Assembly: GCA_013287645.1 (NCBI GenBank) | Contig: JABDDJ010000008.1 | Span: 1-64,000, forward strand | Length of the DNA stretch: 64,000 nucleotides | Origin: Chlamydiota bacterium | Lineage (GTDB): Bacteria; Chlamydiota; Chlamydiia; Chlamydiales; JABDDJ01 | Direction: 5' to 3' | Part shown: in pieces, positions 44,476-53,517 of the stretch | Layout: every line of letters starts with the position of its first letter | How positions within the stretch are numbered: the stretch's first letter is position 1 | Program-made: the position numbers and the translations under genes | Notes under the pieces: model-generated | Databases searched by the model: none | The model's input: only the letters and a program-made list of their open reading frames with translations | What the model was told of the DNA's origin: nothing

Positions 44476-45118
44476 GAAATTCAGGTCGGAGGTATGTCCC
44501 TTTTTTTGTGTGAACAACAATGGCATGCAGTCCTCCTGATTCGGCCAAAGTAACAGCTTCTACTTTTATTAGCCATTTTTTTCCCCTTTTTCCTTGAACT
44601 AGGTATTCGGTAATTGTTGAGCCTTTTCTCTTCACAGCTGAAATGTATTGTTTTTCATAGAATTCCTCCCATCCCTCTTCCCAACCTTCCATTTTCTCGA
44701 TTGCTTTACGAAAGGATTCAAATTCATCTTTCGTTAGACTCTCAATCTTTCGCTCTGGCGATAGCCCTGTTTTTTTCAAAATAAACTCGCGATAATTTAC
44801 TTCATTGTCCTTATCCCAAATGCTGGGGAATTTTTCCATTGTCAATATGCGAAATTCAGGACTTTTCAGTCTTGCAATCAAAGCATCTCTACCCACTTCT
44901 TCTGTAGGGAATACAACCATTGACAATGCATATCCGATGCCTCCATGGCGCATTCCAAATCCTCCTTTTTTATATTTCATATTGCCCGGATTATTGCATC
45001 GCCATGCTTTGGTTCCTTCAAACCGAATACGCACATTGCCTTCCGCATCGTAATAGTGAACAGTCTTTTTCTCATATCCTGCGGCGGGTACTCCTTCCTC
45101 TGCTCTTACAAACTTCAT
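44441..45118 (-). CDS. Protein with phage-type 'NNPGN' domain
   Basis: 225 residues from the ATG at 45118 (AGG seven bases upstream); a frame from 45148 is less likely. The N-terminal 130 residues hold KAWRCNNPGNMKY, then YALSMVVFPTEEVGRDALIARL and the YREFILKKTGL stretch, the pattern of a domain seen in phage tail/peptidoglycan-acting proteins and in Rhs-type toxin proteins. The C-terminal part is basic and may be a separate unit (KRGKKWLIKVEAVTLAESGGL). No signal peptide. Peptidoglycan or cell-cell role is a guess. Confidence 0.6.
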   Translation of the reverse strand: MKFVRAEEGVPAAGYEKKTVHYYDAEGNVRIRFEGTKAWRCNNPGNMKYKKGGFGMRHGGIGYALSMVVFPTEEVGRDALIARLKSPEFRILTMEKFPSIWDKDNEVNYREFILKKTGLSPERKIESLTKDEFESFRKAIEKMEGWEEGWEEFYEKQYISAVKRKGSTITEYLVQGKRGKKWLIKVEAVTLAESGGLHAIVVHTKKGTYLRPEFHAKAFRDLVYC

Positions 45119-45285
45119 AATCAACCTATAAATTTTAAAACCAAACATAGAACTATAACAAAATACAATAAAGACGACAAATCAACAAATCATTTATCAT
45201 AAAAATAGTTACAATTTGTCGAAAATAAATAGGTTTATTTACAATATTACGTTAAAATAAAATTTATAAAAACTGTCGTATTAGA

Positions 45286-45393
45286 ATGAAATTGAATTTG
45301 CATTATTTATTGTGGCTTTTGTTGTTCGTTATAGGAGGCAACTTTATGGAAGCAAACGAGAGCTACATCGAGAATATAGGGAGAAGTCTTTAA
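45286..45393 (+). CDS. Tiny exported peptide, tentative
   Basis: Open frame of 35 codons: hydrophobic N-terminal MKLNLHYLLWLLLFVIGG followed by a short polar tail ending SYIENIGRSL. It has the shape of a signal peptide plus a 12-15 residue mature peptide. A clear GGAGG SD lies inside it, which could drive an internal 15-codon frame. No homologue known to me. The rest of 45119-45535 is AT-rich with palindrome B at 45484-45526 and no other gene seen. Confidence 0.25.
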   Translation: MKLNLHYLLWLLLFVIGGNFMEANESYIENIGRSL

Positions 45394-45483
45394 TTTTCCA
45401 AAAAATTTGCGATAAGTGGTAGTAAGAAAAGAATTCAATTCTAGTTTTGGATGTAGAATTGAGTGAGCAACGTTACTCTTTTC

Positions 45484-45526
45484 AATATTTATATATAACA
45501 GGCTTTGTTATATATAAAATTTGAAA
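45484..45526. promoter_or_regulatory. Palindrome B, upstream of prpB
   Basis: TATATATAACA (45490-45500) pairs perfectly with TGTTATATATA (45506-45516) around GGCTT. The flanks AATATTT and AAATTTGAAA match palindrome A. It ends 10 bases before the prpB ATG, so it could be an operator covering the transcription start or a leader hairpin. Confidence 0.6.
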
Positions 45527-45535
45527 AGGGCTAGT

Positions 45536-46420
45536 ATGATTAATCATCCAGGTGCGCGGTTACGCGCTGCTATTAATATCCATAAGCCTTTAGTCTTGGC
45601 TGGTGTCATCAATGCCTACAGCGCTTTATTAGCTGAGAAGGCTGGAATTCGCGCTATCTATCTTTCAGGAGCTGGTGTTGCTGCTTCTTGTTTTGGGCTT
45701 CCTGATCTGGGTTTAACTTCTCTCGAAGATATTGTTGAAGAAACGCGTCGCATTACTTCTGCTTCAGAGGCGCCCTTAGTTGTAGATATCGATACTGGCT
45801 GGGGTTCGCCTTTAATGGTTGCACGCACAATTAAAGCTCTTCAGCGAGCGGGAGCTGCGGCGGTGCATATTGAGGATCAGCCTTTTGAAAAGCGTTGTGG
45901 TCATCGGGAAGGGAAGCGTGTGATCTCAGTAGCTGATATGGTAGCTAGGCTGAAAGCTGCCGTAGAAGCCAAGGAGGATCCCTCTTTCTATCTGATAGCC
46001 CGGACAGATGCTCTAGCGATTGATGATCTAGAAAAAACCATCGATCGGATTAATGCCTATGCAGAAGCAGGTGCAGATGCCATCTTTGTCGAAGCGATTA
46101 CCGACCTTTCTCAGTGTCAAACGATAAAAAAGAACTGTAAAATTCCGCTAGTTATTAATTTGACAGAATTTGGAAAGACTCCTCTCTGGAGTGCTAAAGA
46201 GGTGGGAGCAGCAGGTGCCGACATGGTCTTGTTTCCGCTTTCAGTATTCCGGGTGATGAGTCAAGCGGCACTTAAAGCTTATCAAATGATTGATGTTCAA
46301 GGATCTACAAAAGAATTACTGCCTTTGATGCAGTCACGCGATGAGCTTTATCAGTTCCTTAATTATGAACATTATGAAAAACAGATGAATCAATGGTTAG
46401 ATAGAGGTAGCACACTATGA
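45536..46420 (+). CDS. prpB: 2-methylisocitrate lyase
   Basis: Splits 2-methylisocitrate to pyruvate and succinate, the last step of the 2-methylcitrate cycle. 294 residues from the ATG at 45536 (AAGGG six bases upstream). PEP-mutase/isocitrate lyase superfamily: YLSGAGVAAS, VDIDTGWG, the metal-binding region and the catalytic FEKRCGH (KRCGH as in PrpB). Then RTDAL and FVEAITDLSQC. Two ATGA overlaps tie it to prpC and prpD. Chlamydiaceae lack this cycle as far as I recall. Confidence 0.93.
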   Translation: MINHPGARLRAAINIHKPLVLAGVINAYSALLAEKAGIRAIYLSGAGVAASCFGLPDLGLTSLEDIVEETRRITSASEAPLVVDIDTGWGSPLMVARTIKALQRAGAAAVHIEDQPFEKRCGHREGKRVISVADMVARLKAAVEAKEDPSFYLIARTDALAIDDLEKTIDRINAYAEAGADAIFVEAITDLSQCQTIKKNCKIPLVINLTEFGKTPLWSAKEVGAAGADMVLFPLSVFRVMSQAALKAYQMIDVQGSTKELLPLMQSRDELYQFLNYEHYEKQMNQWLDRGSTL

Positions 46421-47553
46421 CACTTACCAAGCAACAAGATGAGGCTCATGCAGGTTTGGCAGGGGTGATCGCAGGAGATTCTTCGATCTGTCTGTGCGGT
46501 GCCGAAGATGAGTCACTATTATACTGCGGTTATTCTATCGAGGATTTAGCCGCATCGAGTTCTTTTGAGGAGGTCTCTTGGCTGCTTTTACATGGAGAGC
46601 TTCCTAACAAGAAAGAGCTGGAAAAGTATAAAAACGCATTGAATCAGCATAAATCACCCTCAGCTGCCCTCATCAAGGTATTGGAGCAGATCCCAGAACA
46701 TACTAATCCCATGGATATGCTGCGAACAGGAATATCCTTTTTTGGAAATCTTGAAAAAGATCCTGAACACACAGATCCAAAAGAATTAAGTGAGAAACTC
46801 TTAGTTACCTTATCGCCTATGATGCTCTACTGGTGGCATTTTCAACAGAATAAGGCACGCATCAAGCTAAATGTCTCTGCTCATTCTATTGCTGGGACAT
46901 TTCTTGAGCTGCTGCATGGAAAACCTCCTTCTCCCATGCATTCTCAGGCTTTAGATGTCGCTCTCATCCTCTACGCAGAGCATGAATTCAATGCTTCGAC
47001 ATTCACTGTCCGTACTATAGCTAGCACTTTATCAGACTACTTTTCTGCTATTGTAGGGGGTGTTGGCGCCCTACGTGGTTCTCTACACGGTGGAGCTAAT
47101 GAATGGGCCATGAAATTAATTGAGCAGTGCGGCTCACCCGACAAGGCCGAAAAAACGATTTTAGAGATGCTGGGTCAGAAAAAACTGATCATGGGCTTCG
47201 GACACAGAGTCTATAAACGTGGCGACCCACGCTCTCCCATCATTAAGAAATGGGCCAAAAAATTAGCGGAAGCTTCCGGAGAGAGCCATCTGTTTGAAAC
47301 GGCGGAAAGAATTGAACAAGTGATGCTCAAAGAGAAGAAACTTTTTCCTAATCTAGATTTCTACAGCGCTGTGGTATTCCATTGCTTAGGAATCCCCACA
47401 GATCTATTTACACCTATTTTTGTTTTGGCTCGCACAGCTGGATGGTCTGCACACTATCAAGAGCAGCATACACATAATAAATTGATAAGGCCTCTCAGCC
47501 ATTACATCGGTCCTACGCATCGACCCTACATCCCCTTAGAGAAACGCTCATGA
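46417..47553 (+). CDS. prpC: 2-methylcitrate synthase
   Basis: Condenses propionyl-CoA with oxaloacetate. 378 residues, citrate-synthase fold (type II, no N-terminal extension). Catalytic motifs are [10 protein letters not shown] (His), [15 protein letters not shown] (His and Arg) and [15 protein letters not shown] (Asp). Given the prpB and prpD flanks, methylcitrate is the probable product, though citrate is possible. ATGA overlap with both neighbours. Confidence 0.92.
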   Translation: MTLTKQQDEAHAGLAGVIAGDSSICLCGAEDESLLYCGYSIEDLAASSSFEEVSWLLLHGELPNKKELEKYKNALNQHKSPSAALIKVLEQIPEHTNPMDMLRTGISFFGNLEKDPEHTDPKELSEKLLVTLSPMMLYWWHFQQNKARIKLNVSAHSIAGTFLELLHGKPPSPMHSQALDVALILYAEHEFNASTFTVRTIASTLSDYFSAIVGGVGALRGSLHGGANEWAMKLIEQCGSPDKAEKTILEMLGQKKLIMGFGHRVYKRGDPRSPIIKKWAKKLAEASGESHLFETAERIEQVMLKEKKLFPNLDFYSAVVFHCLGIPTDLFTPIFVLARTAGWSAHYQEQHTHNKLIRPLSHYIGPTHRPYIPLEKRS

Positions 47554-48938
47554 AGTATGATACTGTCATTGACGCAATAGCTACCTATGTTGTTGAAAAA
47601 CAATCATTTAGTAAAGAAGCCTATGAAACTGCCCAGCTCTGTTTTGCAGATGCCCTGGCCTGCGGATTTTTAGCATTAAAAGATCCTGAATGCAAAAAGC
47701 ACCTAGGGCCCTTTTTTCCCGGCACAACTGTACAACCAGCTGTACGAGTACCTGGAACATCCTATCTCCTAGATCCCCTACAAGCAGCTTACAACATAGG
47801 CGTCATGAACCGTTGGCTTGACTATAATGACACCTGGTTAGCCGCTGAGTGGGGACATCCCTCCGATAATCTAGCTGCAATACTTGCCTCGGCTGATTAT
47901 GCTTCGCATCAAAGGACTGTAACTCTTGACGAGGTTTTTAATGCGCTCATTAAGGCCTATGAAATTCAAGGGGTCCTTTCTTTAAAAAATAGCTTAAATG
48001 CACAGGGTTTTGACCATGTCCTCTTTGTTAAGGTGGCCTGTACTGCCTTGGCAGCCCAATTTTTCGGCTGCGATAAAGAAGCTATATCTGCTGCGATTTC
48101 CAATGCATTTATAGATGTAGGCTCTTTACGTACCTATCGGCATGCACCCAATACAGGGCATCGAAAATCCTGGGCTGCAGGAGATGCTGCCAGCCGAGCT
48201 GTCTTTTTAGCTTGGCAGGCCTCTAAAGGCGAAAAAGGTTATGCTTCGGCCTTGACTGCACCAAAATGGGGATTTCAAGACTCCATCCTGGGTGGTAAGG
48301 AGTTAGTGTTAGAGAGGCCTCTGGGTTGTTATGTCATGGAGAACATTTTGTTTAAAGTCTGGTTTCCAGCAGAATTCCATGCTCAAACAGCCGTTGAAGC
48401 AGCTATCCAACTGCATCCCAAACTGAAAGGGCGTATCAACGATATCCAAAAGATAGAAATTGACACACATTCTTCAGCGATTCGCATAATTACTAAATCC
48501 GGACCACTGCATAATTTTGCAGATCGAGACCATTGTATTCAGTATATGGCCGCTGTAGGTCTGCTTTTTGGTGAGCTGCATGCAGAGAATTATTCGGATG
48601 AATTTGCTCGAAAGCATCCTGAAATTGATGCGCTCCGAGAAAAAATGATAGTAAAAGAAAATCCACAGTATAGTGTCGACTATTTAGACCCTAACAAACG
48701 CTCAATAGCCAACTCCCTAAAGGTTACCCTAAAAGATGGGCAAGTTATAGGACCTGTAACTGTAGAATATCCTTTAGGGCATCGACGTCGTCGTTCGGAA
48801 GGTCTGACATATCTGCGTGAAAAGCTGGATCGAGGCCTTTCTGCAATCGGAGCAATAAAATTCAAAGATATTTTCCCTCCACCTGGAGATATGCCCCTAG
48901 ACCTATTTCTTCAAAAATTTACTAAACAAAATAGATAG
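47550..48938 (+). CDS. prpD: 2-methylcitrate dehydratase
   Basis: Dehydrates 2-methylcitrate to 2-methyl-cis-aconitate without iron-sulfur cluster. 462 residues of the MmgE/PrpD family: [19 protein letters not shown] at about 90-110, [21 protein letters not shown] near 190-215, and the C-terminal domain with [17 protein letters not shown]. It completes a prpBCD operon with prpB and prpC. A separate aconitase for the hydration step is not in the window. Confidence 0.93.
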   Translation: MKYDTVIDAIATYVVEKQSFSKEAYETAQLCFADALACGFLALKDPECKKHLGPFFPGTTVQPAVRVPGTSYLLDPLQAAYNIGVMNRWLDYNDTWLAAEWGHPSDNLAAILASADYASHQRTVTLDEVFNALIKAYEIQGVLSLKNSLNAQGFDHVLFVKVACTALAAQFFGCDKEAISAAISNAFIDVGSLRTYRHAPNTGHRKSWAAGDAASRAVFLAWQASKGEKGYASALTAPKWGFQDSILGGKELVLERPLGCYVMENILFKVWFPAEFHAQTAVEAAIQLHPKLKGRINDIQKIEIDTHSSAIRIITKSGPLHNFADRDHCIQYMAAVGLLFGELHAENYSDEFARKHPEIDALREKMIVKENPQYSVDYLDPNKRSIANSLKVTLKDGQVIGPVTVEYPLGHRRRRSEGLTYLREKLDRGLSAIGAIKFKDIFPPPGDMPLDLFLQKFTKQNR

Positions 48939-48992
48939 TTTTCGCTAAAGAGAGCAAGAAACAGAAAAGCACCTACAAATTTCCTTTCTAAT

Positions 48993-49556
48993 TTATTCGT
49001 TAGGAATTTGATCTAACGAAGGCAGCTGAGGACCATTTTTATTCATACCTTCTAAAATATTTTCCCAATAATTTTGCTCTTTAGTATTCCCTATTGACTT
49101 GTATAGCCCCTTTAATAGTTCTACACCTTCAGTGTACAGTGTGGTTTTAATAGCCTCTTTGACAAGTAATATTGCTTCTTCTTCTGTTATAGGAGGTTTT
49201 CCCGGTGCTACGCAACACCTAGCCATAGCAATTAATAATTGAGGTGGAACGGGTTTTATTTTATCAATAGCTCTTTTATAAGCTGCATACCTTTCTTCAT
49301 AGTTTAAAATAATATGATAAGCATATCCAAGCAATGCATCATATCTCCAGCTTGAATTCCATTTTTCTGGATATTTTTTTCTTAATTCTTCCAAAAAAGC
49401 TGTTGCATATTCCTGTAAAGATTCATCCCATTCTTCATTGTTCAGCATACTACAAGCCATATGCAAAGCCTCATTAAATTCTAATGTAAACACTAAATCT
49501 GATGGACTAAGACTGCTAGATATTTGTTTTAATTGTACATATTTTGTTTGGTTCAT
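48993..49556 (-). CDS. Uncharacterised helical protein
   Basis: 187 residues from the ATG at 49556 (TTG 49574 is also possible). No recognisable family. The sequence is helical with weak TPR-like periodicity (EALHMACSMLNNEEWDESL, ALLGYAYHIILNYEERYAAYKRA, then ITEEEAILLVKEAIKTTLY). No signal peptide, and no Cys pair that forms a clear motif. Convergent with prpD, 54 bases apart, with no terminator seen between. Confidence 0.5.
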   Translation of the reverse strand: MNQTKYVQLKQISSSLSPSDLVFTLEFNEALHMACSMLNNEEWDESLQEYATAFLEELRKKYPEKWNSSWRYDALLGYAYHIILNYEERYAAYKRAIDKIKPVPPQLLIAMARCCVAPGKPPITEEEAILLVKEAIKTTLYTEGVELLKGLYKSIGNTKEQNYWENILEGMNKNGPQLPSLDQIPNE

Positions 49557-49681
49557 TATTTTGTTATTACCCAAGCATCTTTTAAGTAAGTTTGATTTGT
49601 CTCTACATATATTTCAAATACAGCTCGAACCAATATAAAAGGATAAGCATAAAAATTATAAACGATAAAAACGATAAAAAA

Positions 49682-50174
49682 CAAATTAAACGCAAAGGCT
49701 CAAACTCGAGTTTAGCATTTTTTTGATTTAGGTTATTACTCTTGCCTTATGCAAAGAGTGAGGACTCATTATGCGTTAAGGAGCGAAGCTCCGAAAGCAT
49801 GTAGCCCCACGCGTAAGCGTGGGGTAAGATAATCAATAAATATTGAGCCGCGAATGCGGCGGCAGAATTTGAAAAAATCCAAATAAATCTAAAAAATCCT
49901 CTTTTTTCTGTCGCCGCATTCGCGGCTGACGTTTTAATAATTTATCTTACCCCACGCTTACGCGTGGGGCTACATGCTTTTGCCGCATTCGCGGCTCTAG
50001 CAACATGAGTTTTGGGTTTGTCGATCCGCGAGAGCTATCACGTAAGCCCAAAGATCGAAAAACAAAACTCATATTTAAGTAGATTATATTTAAAATGTTA
50101 AGTCAAAAATTGCTAAATTCTAGGCCAAGGCGAAAAGAAAATTAACTTTTCTTAGCGCCTTTGCGTTTAATTTT
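49682..50174. repeat. Composite hairpin-rich non-coding element
   Basis: The outer ends ATTAAACGCAAAGGCT (49683) and GCGCCTTTGCGTTTAAT (50155) are inverted copies of the GCAAAG repeat arms. Inside are perfect 39-bp arms (49794-49832 with 49942-49980) with a nested stem AGCCGCGAATGCGGCG (49846-49861 with 49912-49927), another GCCGCATTCGCGGCT at 49982, and a stem GAGTTTTG ... CAAAACTC (about 50006-50070). The core 'GTAGCCCCACGCGTAAGCGTGGGG' is itself nearly self-complementary. No gene is found between 49557 and 50173. Confidence 0.75.
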
Positions 50175-50596
50175 TATTGCAGAAGTTCGTACTTGATTTC
50201 GTTGTGCGAATTTGTAAAAGGATAAGCGCAAGTCACACGATAGGGCAAGTCGTTGACCTCATTCCAGGCATAAAAGACAAAGTCATTTTTCTCAAAGCGA
50301 GGGCTATGCATCGTTTTGAAGTCAACATGACTCTGTTTCGAAGCGAAATAATTATTTTGAAATTGCATGGGATCTGTAATCACTCGAAAAGTATCACCCA
50401 TGAATAAAAAATTTGCACATTGAGCTAGCGCTGAAGGATGATGCAAAAGCTCTGGAAACGATTGAGTTAGCTGGAATAGTGATAAAAAATTTCGATCTTC
50501 AACCACAATCCTGCGCTTTTCCGGAAGTATCCCAAAGCATTGAAAGCAGTATTTTCCAACCGTAATAATTTGTTGTGGCAAGTTTGTAGTCATCAT
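50174..50596 (-). CDS. Uncharacterised protein, partner of the 947-residue gene
   Basis: 140 residues from the ATG at 50596 with GGAGG five bases upstream; the GTG at 50608 overlaps this SD. No signal peptide or membrane segment. The sequence is poorly hydrophobic with RRIVVEDRNFLSLFQLTQSFPELL and several aromatic residues. It follows the 947-residue gene by only 11 bases. Small size and close coupling resemble an effector-chaperone or immunity partner, which is inference. No family recognised. Confidence 0.55.
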   Translation of the reverse strand: MMTTNLPQQIITVGKYCFQCFGILPEKRRIVVEDRNFLSLFQLTQSFPELLHHPSALAQCANFLFMGDTFRVITDPMQFQNNYFASKQSHVDFKTMHSPRFEKNDFVFYAWNEVNDLPYRVTCAYPFTNSHNEIKYELLQ

Positions 50597-50607
50597 GATT
50601 ACCTCCA

Positions 50608-53451
50608 CTACGATATAGTCTGGGTGTCTATATGCTCTTTTTCAAGAAAAAAGGGCTCGTAAATTTCCCATTCATGGTCGCTTAACCAAGATTGATCAGC
50701 CGCATCGAGCTGTTTCCCATCATCGCTAACTTCCCAGATTTCCAATTTGCCTGTTCCAGGATTAACCACAAAGCAGAAATGTACATCATGAATACCCTCA
50801 TACCAGTTCGTATCAGCAAAATGCACCGCACTATTTTCTAAGATATTCTGTTTTTCTGTAGGAAGTAAGTGGTATATTTCTGTATCAATTAACCTTTCTC
50901 TTTTAGAAAAAATTTTTTTTGAGGATGGCAAGGAATCAGATAGAGCAGAGCTAAGATGGTTGCGAAACTCCTGTATTGTAAGGTCAGCAGGAAAATTTAA
51001 ATATCTGTTGAGAAAATGCTGGCTGTTGCGTCCAACAAAAAAGTTCTTAATACAGTAATCAATCAGTTTAGTTTTTAGCTGGGTATCAGCCATTGAATTA
51101 GCTATTTGTAATCCGGGTTCAATAACAGAGTTTTGCATCCATTGTCCAGAATCAACATCTTTTTCCCATGCATGCATTAAGGTTGGATGGCCAAGCATCA
51201 AAGAAAAGGAGTGTATTCCTGGCGTACGTACAGGGGTGATCAAGTAGGGATTCTTTAACTCTCCGGGTTTATGCGAAGAGTTTTTTCCCAATTCAATGAC
51301 CTTTTCAAGCAAGTGTTGAGCATTTACAGGCAGAAATTTTTCAGTGGTAGGGAGCTGATCCAGCTCTAAATAGATTTTAAGAATTTTTTTTGGATTATTA
51401 CCTCCTAGAACCATCCAAGGAGTATGTTTAAGTTCATTGATAGAATCTAATGGATTGCTTAAGGATTGATTGCGGTGATGCATAGAACGAATGGCATAAT
51501 TTAAAAATTTATTTGATAAAATTTCCACTTCCAAGCTCTCTTTTAAACCCTCCGTTTGTGGAAGCTTCTCCGCAGCCTTCAGACTCTGTTTTAAGATAAA
51601 CTTCTGATAGGCTTGTGGAGAATCTACACGAATCCACTCTGTAATCTTGTTTGAATCATTTCTGTCATAAAGAACAAAACCACCAAAATTAGAACGGTTA
51701 TCTCTGCCTTTTTTTTCACTCCCCGCAGTAGGATCATATTGTAAGCGTACAGATTTATTAAGTTCTGAATTCAGATTCGCATAAAAACTATCAACTAAAT
51801 GCTTTGAATAATTCAATTGCGGAATCAATGCACTTAACGTTGTATTGATAATAGCCAATTTAATTGCTCCTGATTCTGTCGAATCTGCCATTCCTGCTAT
51901 AGAGTTCTCCCACGCATGTAAAAGAGGATTTCCCACTTGAGATTCAAATGCCAACACACCTCTTTGATGCATCTCTGAGGAATAAGCCATTGCATGAATA
52001 ATAAAATCAGGACTCAATTCCACATATTTCTGAGACTTTTTTATGTTCTGATTAAGAAGAGCCAATAAAACAGATTTAAGATTGCTAACTCCCATAGCCT
52101 TTCCAGCAGCAATCAAGCCAGGAGCTTCCCACAAATAAGCTGTTTTTTCACTTTCTTGAATGATTTTTCCATACCCATCAACTTTAATTTTTTTATTGAT
52201 ATATTCATCAAACGCATTTAACAAAAAGGGAAACTGTATTTTAATCCCATCTACTGTGCGTGTGAGAGCATTTTCAGTTAATAGGGCATTAAAATCTTTA
52301 ATACACTCTTCAGGCCTTGCTGCTAACATATTTATAGCTAAAGAAGTTGTAAAACATGATCCTGCAGGCCCTTGGCGTAAGTGAGAAAGATAAGCTGTTA
52401 ATGCAGAAAGAATGGTCTCGTTTTTAGATATTTGCTGGGTGGTCTCTAACGTAGAGTGAATAAGAGTACTTGCCGAAGATTTTGGTGAAGAAGGAATGCC
52501 TATTGTAAAGAAAGAATTCCTAATATGTGGGCAGCGTTGAAGCATGCCGAGTTTAGAAACAAGCTCAACATCTACCTGTACATCCTTTACGGCAGGATCT
52601 ACAAAAGTGCTTTCAATTAGCCCGATTAATCCAGCATTAAGGTACCCCTCTTGTGTCAATAAAAGCTGGCTAATTTCTTTTGTCAACAGTACTTTAATCG
52701 CTAAATCTGCTGGTTGAATTCCAGTTTTTGTATGAGCTTCGTAATGGTTCTTAAGTTCAATTTTTATCCGGTGAAACTCGTGAAACAAACTCTTATTGAT
52801 CCAATCAACAAACTCACGTCCTCTCCAGAAGAATGATTGCTCTAATAAACCCTTTGGATTTTTGTCAGCAACAAATAGTAATTTGCCTATTTCTTCATAT
52901 CCCTCTTTCTTTTCCGCTGCAATACTCAAGGCATACTTTAGAATAAAGTCAACTTCTTGACTCATTTTTTCATAAGGAGGCTTTTCAAGAATAGACTGCA
53001 AAATAATTAATTGCTCCATAACCTGTGGATTCGAAAGAGCAGAAATCTGCATCCAGGGATATTCTTTAGGCTTTTGTAAAAGAATATTTAATGATTCGTA
53101 GCCACTATGAATCCAATTTGAAATTTGACTATTTGAATGCGGACAAGTTTCAAAAGCAGTATAAAGCGTATCATGATCTGTAGCATTGCGCACATTCTGC
53201 AAAAAGCTACGCATGCGCCTCTGACAGATTAGATCATCTGCAGAGAGATTTATTTCTGACAAAGGAGTCATAGGGCGTGCTGACAATAGAGAGGGAGAGC
53301 TGCAATCATGGCGGTCCTTGGCCCAATGTAGAGGATTTGATAGCTTTAAAGAGGGGATGAGAGGCATTTTTTGCCCAGGCTTAACTTGCTCAACAACCTC
53401 GCTATTTTTTGAAGCATCGAAAATAGTAAAAGAGTCACTTTTTATAGACAT
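50608..53451 (-). CDS. Large putative papain-like cysteine protease
   Basis: 947 residues, no signal peptide, AGAGG before the ATG. Cys366 lies in LRQGPAGSCFTTSLAINM, which resembles the QGxxGSCxxFS active-site region of papain-like proteases. Histidine candidates are in two related stretches, SQVGNPLLHAWENSIAGMADS (about 500) and LMLGHPTLMHAWEKDVDSG (about 755), and an Asp/Asn pair in AVHFADTNWYEGIHDVHFC near 905-920 followed by VVNPGTGKLEIWEV. The order Cys-His-Asn fits, but the family is not certain. The two 'HAW' stretches suggest an internal duplication. It may be a secreted effector. No membrane segment. Confidence 0.5.
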   Translation of the reverse strand: MSIKSDSFTIFDASKNSEVVEQVKPGQKMPLIPSLKLSNPLHWAKDRHDCSSPSLLSARPMTPLSEINLSADDLICQRRMRSFLQNVRNATDHDTLYTAFETCPHSNSQISNWIHSGYESLNILLQKPKEYPWMQISALSNPQVMEQLIILQSILEKPPYEKMSQEVDFILKYALSIAAEKKEGYEEIGKLLFVADKNPKGLLEQSFFWRGREFVDWINKSLFHEFHRIKIELKNHYEAHTKTGIQPADLAIKVLLTKEISQLLLTQEGYLNAGLIGLIESTFVDPAVKDVQVDVELVSKLGMLQRCPHIRNSFFTIGIPSSPKSSASTLIHSTLETTQQISKNETILSALTAYLSHLRQGPAGSCFTTSLAINMLAARPEECIKDFNALLTENALTRTVDGIKIQFPFLLNAFDEYINKKIKVDGYGKIIQESEKTAYLWEAPGLIAAGKAMGVSNLKSVLLALLNQNIKKSQKYVELSPDFIIHAMAYSSEMHQRGVLAFESQVGNPLLHAWENSIAGMADSTESGAIKLAIINTTLSALIPQLNYSKHLVDSFYANLNSELNKSVRLQYDPTAGSEKKGRDNRSNFGGFVLYDRNDSNKITEWIRVDSPQAYQKFILKQSLKAAEKLPQTEGLKESLEVEILSNKFLNYAIRSMHHRNQSLSNPLDSINELKHTPWMVLGGNNPKKILKIYLELDQLPTTEKFLPVNAQHLLEKVIELGKNSSHKPGELKNPYLITPVRTPGIHSFSLMLGHPTLMHAWEKDVDSGQWMQNSVIEPGLQIANSMADTQLKTKLIDYCIKNFFVGRNSQHFLNRYLNFPADLTIQEFRNHLSSALSDSLPSSKKIFSKRERLIDTEIYHLLPTEKQNILENSAVHFADTNWYEGIHDVHFCFVVNPGTGKLEIWEVSDDGKQLDAADQSWLSDHEWEIYEPFFLEKEHIDTQTIS

Positions 53452-53517
53452 TCTGACCTCTCGATCGAAAGTTTAAAAACTACGAGTGAGGCAAAAGTCT
53501 TGAGAAAATAAACTATC

